A DNA stretch of 9,030 nt from Spirochaetaceae bacterium (GTDB taxonomy: Bacteria > Spirochaetota > Spirochaetia > Treponematales > Breznakiellaceae): contig JAIRPM010000081.1 of assembly GCA_031257075.1 (NCBI GenBank), positions 1 through 9,030 of the forward strand, in the 5' to 3' direction. The notes under the pieces are model-generated. The model was given only the letters and a program-made list of their open reading frames with translations. It was not told where the DNA came from and made no database searches. Made by a program: the position numbers and the translations under genes. Position 1 is the first letter of the stretch; every line of letters starts with the position of its first letter. Below, piece by piece: positions 1-5,106 of this stretch.

Positions 1-1
1 G

Positions 2-481
2 CTTATCGCCGGCAGCGAATATAACATTTACAAGAAGCCTCAATTTTGGGACTGCTATGCGGGCTTCAATCTTGAATTGTTTAGCGAACACTTGCAAAAC
101 GATTTTCTGCTTTCCTTTGGACACATAACCTCGCATAGTGCCCAAGAAGAAGGTGCTAAAGACCGTTTTATGTTTCGCTTTAAGGATAATATTTATTTTT
201 CCTACGATTTTAAATTGATAGGTTTCCGCGCCGGCATCTCCGCGTCATTGGGCATATATGATGTCCCCGACTTTCCGGCGGCATGGGATTTATTTTTTAG
301 TGCCGCCACTTTTGCCGGTATATGTATTTTTCCAAAGGCATTCATAGCGGTAACTGTAGATGTACTGCCGGGATACGCGCTTGCGTTCCGCGTTACGAAC
401 ACACCCGGCGCTTCCATCAACGAATCGGGCTTTATGCTGCCGGTATCGGTTGGCCTGCGGTTCAACCTGGATAAACTATAA
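2..481 (+). CDS. 3' end of an unrecognised, possibly beta-barrel envelope protein (partial)
   Basis: The reading frame is open from base 2 to the TAA at 479-481, so the gene begins outside the window and 159 C-terminal residues are visible. A TTG at 77 could be read as a start, but the frame continues upstream without a stop and no ribosome binding site precedes it. I do not recognise the family. The visible part alternates polar and hydrophobic residues, is rich in Phe, Tyr and Gly, and ends PVSVGLRFNLDKL, like a last amphipathic strand of an outer-membrane or surface protein. That reading is inference; the missing N-terminus would show whether there is a signal peptide. The next gene starts 22 bp later on the same strand, so it may share a transcript with the STAS/phosphatase pair. 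Confidence 0.6.
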   Translation, partial: LIAGSEYNIYKKPQFWDCYAGFNLELFSEHLQNDFLLSFGHITSHSAQEEGAKDRFMFRFKDNIYFSYDFKLIGFRAGISASLGIYDVPDFPAAWDLFFSAATFAGICIFPKAFIAVTVDVLPGYALAFRVTNTPGASINESGFMLPVSVGLRFNLDKL

Positions 482-503
482 GGAACTTCGTGGAGGGATA
501 AAG

Positions 504-803
504 ATGGAGATTGAAAAATTCGTGGACAAAGAAAGCGTAACGTTCACGGTAATTGGAAGATTGACTGCGGTAACGGCGGAAGAGTTAAGCGGTGCGGTTG
601 AAGCGGTATTAGGTGAAACAAAGAAGCTGATATTGGACTTCAACAGCATGGAGTATCTGGCTTCGGCGGGACTGCGGGTTATCATATCCGCCAAGAAGAA
701 ACTGGATATTATCGGCGGAGAGCTTGTTATCCGTAATGTTAGTAAACCGGTGATGGATGTTTTTGAACTGGTGGGGTTGGACGATGTTCTTGTCTTTGAA
801 TAA
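504..803 (+). CDS. STAS-domain anti-sigma factor antagonist (SpoIIAA/RsbV-like)
   Basis: A 99-residue single-domain cytoplasmic STAS protein. Family members bind an anti-sigma or anti-effector kinase when unphosphorylated and release it once phosphorylated. The hallmark segment LDFNSMEYLASAGLRVIIS lies at about residues 44-62. Ser54 aligns with Ser58 of B. subtilis SpoIIAA (MDSSGLG), so it is the expected phosphorylation site; the Asp before that Ser in SpoIIAA is Ala53 here, as in many YLxSAGL-type antagonists. GGELVIRNVS (71-80) and VFELVGLDDVLVFE match the usual C-terminal half, and the length is normal. The ATG at 504 was chosen because GGAGGG at 492-497 lies 6 nt upstream; an upstream ATG in frame at 360 would give a non-homologous tail and lies inside the preceding gene. 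The downstream gene, 20 bp away, encodes both a plausible kinase and a plausible phosphatase for it. Confidence 0.93.
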   Translation: MEIEKFVDKESVTFTVIGRLTAVTAEELSGAVEAVLGETKKLILDFNSMEYLASAGLRVIISAKKKLDIIGGELVIRNVSKPVMDVFELVGLDDVLVFE

Positions 804-823
804 CCGGGCCGGAGATACAGAAC

Positions 824-3367
824 GTGGTTCGGTTTGACAAAGAGATCGTTTTATCCGCAAATACCGGCGAACTTGATACACTTCAAGATTGGCTTGGCGC
901 TGTTTTGGATGAAACCTGCTGCGCTTCCAAAACACGAGGCCAGATTGCGATGGCCGCCGAAGAGATCTTCGTTAACATTTGCCGCCATGCATACAGCGGC
1001 GGGGAAGGTTCCGCCCGCGTCATGGCGGGCATGGATAATTCCCGGTTTGTGATGCGGTTTGAAGATTCGGGCATTGCCTTTAATCCCCTGGAACATGCGC
1101 CCCCGGATATTAACGCGCCCATCGACGGCAGGGAACCGGGCGGCCTGGGAATTTTCATCATGAGAAAGTGGATGGACCGTGTACAGTACAACCGGGCAGG
1201 GGGTAAAAATGAACTTACCCTGTACAAAACTATCGGCGGAAAGAAGGCAGCCGGATTGTTCAGAAACATAAAGATTGGTATAAAAATTCTCTTCGTGATT
1301 TTATCGGTATCGCTTTTAACGTTGTCGATTATTTCGGTGATTTCATATACCCAGATGCGGAACCTGGCAAAATATTCGCAGGATGCGAATGTACAACTAG
1401 GCAATACCATATCTTTTGAGTCGCAGTATGCGCTGCTGGGGCAGGCACGGGAGTACATGAAAAATATTGTCGCAGCCCGGGCGGATCTTTCAAACGCGAG
1501 GCTGCATCAGATCAGTACGGAATTGACCGCCAGAGCTAGTTTTATAGGGCAGATTTACGCCCATCCTGAAGAATTCAACGGAAGTCCCATCCCTCTGATA
1601 CCGGAGGCTCCCAAAGAAAAAGCCGCCGCCAAGTATATGCTGGCTCCGGGAGTCCGCAATACAGAGAACATACGCCAGGAATTGCGCCTGATTTCCAGCG
1701 CCGAATTTGGGCTTTCAAGCATTCTTGAGGCGAACTCCTTATTGGACAATATATACCTGGGAACCGAAAGCGGTATTTTTTTCCGGTATTCCAAATCAAA
1801 TTTGTATGACAGTGCCTACGACCCCCGCACACGGCCATGGTATACCGCGGCCATGAAGAGCCAGGGCAAGGCTATATGGCTTAATACCCATGTTGATTAC
1901 TATGGAATGCTTCTTGCTACCTGCGCGGTAGCGTTTAAAAACAGCGCGGGCGTTTATTCGGGCGTTGTAGCAACCGATATTACCCTCGGCGTCATTACCG
2001 AAAACATACTTTCCCTGAGTATCGGCGTACGAAGCTATGCTTTTCTACTGGATGAAAACTGTACATATATAGCCCATCCCAGCTACGGAAAACCGGGCTT
2101 TAACGTGAATCCCTTGGAAGAAGCGGAAGGTTCCTGGCGAGACGCGCTTCTTAATATAGCAGACGGCATTTATGGCGCAGCGATAGTTGAAATCGGCAGG
2201 GAAGAATACTATTTGTTTTCCGCGCCGCTTGCGGAGACAGACTGGAAACTCTGCGTCATGATACCGGTTCAGGAAATTATCGCGCCCACAGAGCGGGCAC
2301 AGGCAAAAATAGACGCATTTACGCTTGAGGCGCAGGACTATATCAAAAAAACCCTTTTTAGCGCTGTCATGCGCTTTGTTGTCATATTCGTAGTTTCCGC
2401 GTTCCTCGTTGTCGCTCTTTCATACATCCTGTCTTTGGCAATAACTCGTCCCATCGAAGCGCTTTCCCGCAGTGTGCGGAAAATCGGGGAAGGCGCGCTT
2501 GATGTTCAGATTCCTGTTAACGGCAGCGATGAAGTGGCGGAACTGGGAAAGGCATTTAATAAAATGACCGGCGACCTCAAAAGCCATATTCTCAATATAG
2601 AAAAAGCGACCGCTGAAAAAGAGCGCATCAACAGCGAGCTTGTCATTGCGGCGGATATTCAGAACAATATGCTGCCCGCGATTTTTCCCAAATTTTCGAG
2701 CAATGAATACTTTTCTGTTTTTGCCAGAATGGTTCCGGCAAAAGAGGTCGGCGGCGATTTCTATGATTTTTTCTTCCTTGACGAAAAAGAAACAAAACTT
2801 GCTCTTGTTATCGCCGATGTGAGCGGGAAAGGAGTGCCGGCATCACTTTTCATGGTTATCGCCAAGACGCTTGTCAAGCAGCAGATGCTGCAGACCAACG
2901 ATCCTGCCGGCACGCTCACGGCGGTCAACAGGCTGCTCTGTGAAAACAACCCCCGCAGTATGTTTGTTACCGTGTTGATTTGTTCCATTGACCTTGCTTC
3001 CGGCGAAATGATGTACGCCAATGCGGGACACAACCCGCCGCTCGTTTCCGTATCGGGCGGGAGGTATCAATTTATGGAAGTGAAAAAAGGGCTTCCCCCC
3101 GGCATGATGGAAACCAGCGCATACCGGCAGTGTTCAATGAAATTACATCCCGGGGACAGACTTTATTTGTATACCGACGGCATTAACGAGGCCATGAACA
3201 GGGAAAACAAGGAATGGGGTAACGATAGTTTTCTGGAGACTGCGAACAGATACCTTGATCTGGGACCGGAAGCGTTTGACGCGGCAATCCGCGCGCAGTT
3301 GGCGGAATTTGTTTCCGGCGCCGAACAGTCTGATGACATTACAACGATAGCGTTTACTTATAGGTAA
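824..3367 (+). CDS. Fused anti-sigma-type kinase / dCache sensor / HAMP / SpoIIE (PP2C) phosphatase
   Basis: An 847-residue membrane protein. Residues 1-140 form a HATPase_c_2 domain of the RsbW/SpoIIAB type: N-box AAEEIFVNICRHAY (Glu47 and Asn51), G1 box EDSGIAFNP (Asp81, Gly83), G2 box GGLGIFIMRKWMD (106-118). TM1 is about 151-174. Residues 175-512 are a predicted periplasmic dCache sensor with YDPRTRPWY (332-340) and VVATDITLGVI (381-391). TM2 is about 513-538, followed by HAMP (TRPIEALS to KMTGDL, about 541-586) and a short coiled linker. A SpoIIE phosphatase follows with VGGDFYD (642-648), IADVSGKG (663-670), YTDG (783-786) and SDD (836-838), so the metal-binding aspartates are intact. 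The GTG start has GGAG at 811-814, 9 nt away. Kinase and phosphatase sit on the cytoplasmic side with the sensor outside. By family logic it should phosphorylate and dephosphorylate the STAS protein encoded just upstream. The ligand and the downstream sigma factor or other effector are not visible. Confidence 0.92.
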   Translation: MVRFDKEIVLSANTGELDTLQDWLGAVLDETCCASKTRGQIAMAAEEIFVNICRHAYSGGEGSARVMAGMDNSRFVMRFEDSGIAFNPLEHAPPDINAPIDGREPGGLGIFIMRKWMDRVQYNRAGGKNELTLYKTIGGKKAAGLFRNIKIGIKILFVILSVSLLTLSIISVISYTQMRNLAKYSQDANVQLGNTISFESQYALLGQAREYMKNIVAARADLSNARLHQISTELTARASFIGQIYAHPEEFNGSPIPLIPEAPKEKAAAKYMLAPGVRNTENIRQELRLISSAEFGLSSILEANSLLDNIYLGTESGIFFRYSKSNLYDSAYDPRTRPWYTAAMKSQGKAIWLNTHVDYYGMLLATCAVAFKNSAGVYSGVVATDITLGVITENILSLSIGVRSYAFLLDENCTYIAHPSYGKPGFNVNPLEEAEGSWRDALLNIADGIYGAAIVEIGREEYYLFSAPLAETDWKLCVMIPVQEIIAPTERAQAKIDAFTLEAQDYIKKTLFSAVMRFVVIFVVSAFLVVALSYILSLAITRPIEALSRSVRKIGEGALDVQIPVNGSDEVAELGKAFNKMTGDLKSHILNIEKATAEKERINSELVIAADIQNNMLPAIFPKFSSNEYFSVFARMVPAKEVGGDFYDFFFLDEKETKLALVIADVSGKGVPASLFMVIAKTLVKQQMLQTNDPAGTLTAVNRLLCENNPRSMFVTVLICSIDLASGEMMYANAGHNPPLVSVSGGRYQFMEVKKGLPPGMMETSAYRQCSMKLHPGDRLYLYTDGINEAMNRENKEWGNDSFLETANRYLDLGPEAFDAAIRAQLAEFVSGAEQSDDITTIAFTYR

Positions 3368-3525
3368 AGAGCCGGAAAATGAATCAAACCCAGGTGCGGC
3401 GTTCTATGTTTTTAGGCTCGGTCATTATTGTTGCTTAATACCAATCAATCCCTGAATTAAAACGGACTTTTCTGGTGTACATTGCTGTATTGTGGATATT
3501 CACCACGATTGCCTTATTTACTTCT
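3368..3525. other. Intergenic stretch between the phosphatase gene and tRNA-Leu
   Basis: This 158-bp stretch has no convincing gene and no clear intrinsic terminator for the phosphatase gene. A 19-codon ORF at 3379-3438 (MNQTQVRRSMFLGSVIIVA) starts 11 bp after the phosphatase stop, with only a weak GGA upstream. It could be a tiny hydrophobic peptide or a decayed gene start, but nothing supports it being real. The only inverted repeat seen near the tRNA 3' side is a 4-bp GTGG/CCAC stem at about 3492-3505, too weak to call. Confidence 0.4.
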
Positions 3526-3608
3526 TGCCGGCGGAGAGACTTGAACTCTCACGGGGTTGCCCCCAGCAGATTTTGAGTCTGCCGTGTCTGCCATTTCACC
3601 ACGCCGGC
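3526..3608 (-). tRNA. tRNA-Leu (anticodon CAA)
   Basis: On the minus strand an 83-nt cloverleaf folds completely. The acceptor is GCCGGCG/CGCCGGC with discriminator A (complement of 3526). The D arm has a 3-bp GTG/CAC stem, and the anticodon arm is GCAGA-CTCAAAA-TCTGC. A long class II variable arm (GGGG/CCCC) follows, then a T arm GAGAG-TTCAAGT-CTCTC. The anticodon CAA (complement of 3573-3575) reads UUG, and the long variable arm with A73 agrees with leucine. The CCA tail is not encoded: the bases after A73 read AGA. No clear promoter or terminator could be assigned. A strong hairpin begins only 2 bp upstream of its 5' end. Confidence 0.96.
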
Positions 3609-3610
3609 GG

Positions 3611-3642
3611 TGTAAAAACCGCCATCCTTGGCGGTTTTTACA
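3611..3642. repeat. Perfect 14-bp hairpin next to the tRNA-Leu 5' end
   Basis: TGTAAAAACCGCCA (3611-3624) and TGGCGGTTTTTACA (3629-3642) are exact reverse complements around the 4-nt loop TCCT. The A-run and T-run lie inside the stem, so it could act as a bidirectional intrinsic terminator. Its position just upstream of a minus-strand tRNA is odd for that role. It may instead be a mobile-type palindromic repeat. Confidence 0.8.
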
Positions 3643-3653
3643 TTTGGAGTTTG
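3622..3653 (+). repeat. 32-bp direct repeat, copy 1
   Basis: This segment, starting CCATCCTTGGCGGTTTTT and ending GGAGTTTG, is identical to 3698-3729, 76 bp further on. The copy overlaps the right arm of the 14-bp hairpin and the left arm of the next hairpin (GGAGTTTGT at 3646-3654 pairs with ACAAACTCC at 3658-3666, 3-nt loop). Confidence 0.92.
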
Positions 3654-3680
3654 TTTTACAAACTCCGGCCATAGAAACAA

Positions 3681-3696
3681 GCGGCATCCGTGCCGC
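3681..3696. repeat. Short hairpin GCGGCA-TCCG-TGCCGC
   Basis: A perfect 6-bp stem with a 4-nt loop lies between the two 32-bp repeats. Its centre CATCCGTG resembles the CATCCTTG centre of the neighbouring hairpin, so it looks like a member of the same family with different arms. Confidence 0.6.
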
Positions 3697-3697
3697 T

Positions 3698-3729
3698 CCA
3701 TCCTTGGCGGTTTTTACATTTGGAGTTTG
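3698..3729 (+). repeat. 32-bp direct repeat, copy 2
   Basis: Identical to 3622-3653. Here the left partner of the GGCGGTTTTTACA arm is missing. The right end still begins a hairpin: GAGTTTGGGCAATT (3723-3736) pairs with AATTGCCTAAACTC (3748-3761) over 14 positions with one G-T pair and an 11-nt loop. The partner arm differs from that of copy 1, yet pairing is kept. Confidence 0.92.
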
Positions 3730-3768
3730 GGCAATTAGATAATACCGAATTGCCTAAACTCTGAAACA

Positions 3769-3786
3769 GCCGCCTTCTTTGGCGGC
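3769..3786. repeat. Short hairpin GCCGCC-TTCTTT-GGCGGC
   Basis: A perfect 6-bp stem with a 6-nt loop, the last of the run of small hairpins that starts beside the tRNA. It is followed by CCCCCAAAA, so on the minus strand the hairpin is preceded, not followed, by a T-rich run. Confidence 0.55.
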
Positions 3787-3796
3787 CCCCAAAACA

Positions 3797-3855
3797 GAAG
3801 CCGTCCGGAAGGGGGATTTATACTCTTGGGTGGGGATAAATCGCCGGACGGCTTC
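3797..3855 (-). terminator. Long interrupted palindrome, candidate terminator for the minus-strand dctP gene
   Basis: GAAGCCGTCCGG (3797-3808) and CCGGACGGCTTC (3844-3855) are exact reverse complements. Inside them GATTTAT (3815-3821) pairs with ATAAATC (3836-3842), giving a two-stage stem with a 14-nt loop. Read on the minus strand, the GC-rich stem is followed by TGTTTT, a short T-tract consistent with a Rho-independent terminator about 90 bp past the dctP stop. On the plus strand CTGCTTTT follows, so it may work both ways. The inner stem is unusual for a plain terminator, so a structured small RNA is an alternative. Confidence 0.45.
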
Positions 3856-3891
3856 CTGCTTTTACTATAACACAAAATACCGGAAAAGGCT

Positions 3892-3934
3892 AGGGCAACG
3901 CTGATTAGAATCAATGTAATCAGCGCTTTCCTAG
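3892..3934 (-). repeat. Gene-end inverted-repeat element, copy A (after dctP)
   Basis: CGCTGATTA (3899-3907) and TAATCAGCG (3917-3925) form a perfect 9-bp stem with a 9-nt loop, with a further CTAGG/CCTAG pairing outside (3890-3894 / 3930-3934). Read on the minus strand it contains ATCAGCGTTGCCCT, found again in the same sense relative to the preceding gene at 8998-9011. It begins about 15 bp after the dctP stop codon. There is no proper T-tract next to it. Confidence 0.6.
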
Positions 3935-3948
3935 CGCAATACCGGCAG

Positions 3949-4947
3949 TTATAGCCCTAATTCTGTGAAAAGCCGGTCTTTAAGGCCGTCAGAAAATTTA
4001 AGGTCGTTGTTTGTGTACAGCGGCGCGATAGCGTCCTGAAATTCCCGCAAGTCTACTTCACGGATAGTAACGCCTTTGTCTTTCATTTTTGCGTAGTACT
4101 CGTCTTCTTCTTGAGCGACAATTTCACCGTATTTTTGAGCGGCTTCGCGTATCGTTTTGATAAAGAAAGCGCGGTCTTCTTCAGGCATAGATTGAAGCAA
4201 TTTGGATGAACAAACAAACGAGGATTGAAGCATATAGTGTTTAGTAAGCGCGAGGTTTTTTGTTACTTCATAAATGGCGGTGCCATAGGCTGTCGCAACC
4301 TGCACTTCGCAGCCGTCCAACGTTTTTTGCTGAATGCCGGGCAGCACTTCGCCCCACGATATACCGATGTTGGCAAAGCCTAAATATTTGGCAAGCGAGT
4401 TGCCTATCGCGTTTCCGAAGCCCCGTATACGAAGCCCTTTAAGGCCCGCTACGTTTTCTACAGGGGATGTTGTGTAGAAACTGCGAAAACCATTGTACAT
4501 ATCCGCCACAAAGGTTATGCCCTGTGTTTCCAGTTGTTTTTGCCATTCGGTAAAAATAGCCGTTTCGGGCAGTTTTTCGAGAGACGCGCGGTTGGTAAGA
4601 ATGTAGGGTGCCATTAGTATGCTCAAATCAGGGATGTTGAACTGGCTGGCAAGCCTGCCGGGGTCGGACGGGACAACAAGAGGCACACCGGTTTTGGCCT
4701 GCGTTACCAGGTTGTCCGTATCGTTGGACAGAGCGCCGTTTACCTGCACATCCGCCTCGAATTTGCCCGAAGCGTTCAGTTTTTCCGTTACTTCCAGCAT
4801 CATCCGGCTTTGGCCGGTAGAAGCCGCTTCGGTTCCCGCGAATGTTACTTTGATTTTACCGCCCTGTTTTGTTTTTGCGCAGGATACAACCAGACAAAGC
4901 GCCTCCAGCGCGGCGGCGGCGGCCATTGTTTTTTTTGAGAAATTCAT
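3949..4947 (-). CDS. TRAP-type solute-binding lipoprotein, DctP family
   Basis: A 332-residue extracytoplasmic solute receptor of a TRAP transporter; such proteins capture organic acids or related small molecules and deliver them to DctQ/DctM membrane proteins. The N-terminus has Lys5-Lys6, a hydrophobic stretch and a lipobox LVVSC (Cys23), so it is probably a lipid-anchored lipoprotein. Family features include LKGLRIRGFGN (169-179), where Arg175 fits the conserved carboxylate-binding arginine, VLPGIQQKTLDGCEVQ (201-216), and a late helical region with YAKMKDKGVTIREV (285-298). The usual DGQE motif reads DGCE. The length is normal. The ATG has GGAGG 4 nt upstream (complement of 4952-4956). 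No dctQ or dctM gene lies downstream, where a tRNA and repeats follow, and the divergent neighbour is topA, so it looks like a stand-alone binding protein in this window. The substrate cannot be told. Confidence 0.92.
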   Translation of the reverse strand: MNFSKKTMAAAAALEALCLVVSCAKTKQGGKIKVTFAGTEAASTGQSRMMLEVTEKLNASGKFEADVQVNGALSNDTDNLVTQAKTGVPLVVPSDPGRLASQFNIPDLSILMAPYILTNRASLEKLPETAIFTEWQKQLETQGITFVADMYNGFRSFYTTSPVENVAGLKGLRIRGFGNAIGNSLAKYLGFANIGISWGEVLPGIQQKTLDGCEVQVATAYGTAIYEVTKNLALTKHYMLQSSFVCSSKLLQSMPEEDRAFFIKTIREAAQKYGEIVAQEEDEYYAKMKDKGVTIREVDLREFQDAIAPLYTNNDLKFSDGLKDRLFTELGL

Positions 4948-4971
4948 ATTTCCTCCAAAAGTGTTAATTTA

Positions 4972-4988
4972 TGCCGCAAACAGCGGCA
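4972..4988 (-). promoter_or_regulatory. 5' UTR hairpin upstream of dctP
   Basis: TGCCGC (4972-4977) and GCGGCA (4983-4988) form a perfect 6-bp stem with a 5-nt loop. It falls between the predicted dctP transcription start and its ribosome binding site. It could stabilise the mRNA or be an operator; no further evidence. Confidence 0.4.
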
Positions 4989-4998
4989 CATTGACCGG

Positions 4999-5026
4999 AT
5001 TATAGCACAGAGCAGCGCGGCGTGAA
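4999..5026 (-). promoter_or_regulatory. Predicted sigma-70-type promoter of dctP
   Basis: On the minus strand a perfect -10 box TATAAT (complement of 4999-5004) is preceded by TTCACG (complement of 5021-5026) with a 16-bp spacer. The -35 is only a partial match to TTGACA. The predicted start is near 4992, giving a 5' UTR of about 45 nt that includes the hairpin at 4972-4988. The promoter abuts the leader region of the divergent topA operon. Confidence 0.6.
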
Positions 5027-5028
5027 TA

Positions 5029-5037
5029 GAGGAGGGG
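5029..5037 (+). promoter_or_regulatory. Strong Shine-Dalgarno of the topA leader ORF
   Basis: GAGGAGGGG is among the strongest ribosome-binding-site matches in the window. It is about 65 nt from the topA ATG at 5103, far too distant to serve it directly, but correctly spaced (core GGAGG 5031-5035, 5-nt gap) from a GTG at 5041. Confidence 0.65.
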
Positions 5038-5040
5038 ATA

Positions 5041-5106
5041 GTGTTTTTTGCGCCAATCCGCCTCTACCCACAAGTACGCGCCCTTGTTACAATACCTCTG
5101 TTATGA
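5041..5106 (+). CDS. Putative 21-codon leader peptide overlapping topA
   Basis: A GTG at 5041 behind the strong GAGGAGGGG opens a 21-codon frame (beginning MFFAPIRLYPQ, ending TIPLL). Its TGA at 5104-5106 overlaps the topA ATG at 5103 as ATGA. The peptide is hydrophobic with no recognisable domain. The arrangement is typical of translational coupling: ribosomes loaded at the good site would finish here and restart on topA, which has no ribosome binding site of its own. An alternative is a leaderless topA mRNA starting after TACAAT at 5088-5093. Codon content gives no sign of amino-acid attenuation. The call is inferred from start, stop and ribosome-site geometry only. Confidence 0.45.
   Translation: MFFAPIRLYPQVRALVTIPLL

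Noticed and set aside
360..503. Upstream start for the STAS gene at 360
   Set aside because: It would overlap the preceding gene by 122 bp and add unrelated residues; the ATG at 504 has a good ribosome binding site.
3379..3438. A 19-codon ORF after the phosphatase gene
   Set aside because: Weak ribosome site, no homology that can be recognised and no structural context; could be chance.
3622..3729. Two 32-bp repeats separated by 44 bp, resembling a minimal CRISPR array
   Set aside because: Only two copies, no cas genes nearby, and the spacer is itself made of hairpins related to the repeats.
3492..3742. Short plus-strand open frames across 3492-3742
   Set aside because: They run through the tRNA-Leu gene in antisense and through hairpin repeats, so they are not credible proteins.
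5022..5102. N-terminal extension of topA from GTG 5022
   Set aside because: The added 27 residues do not resemble topoisomerase, no ribosome site precedes the GTG, and the strong GAGGAGGGG would fall inside the coding region.
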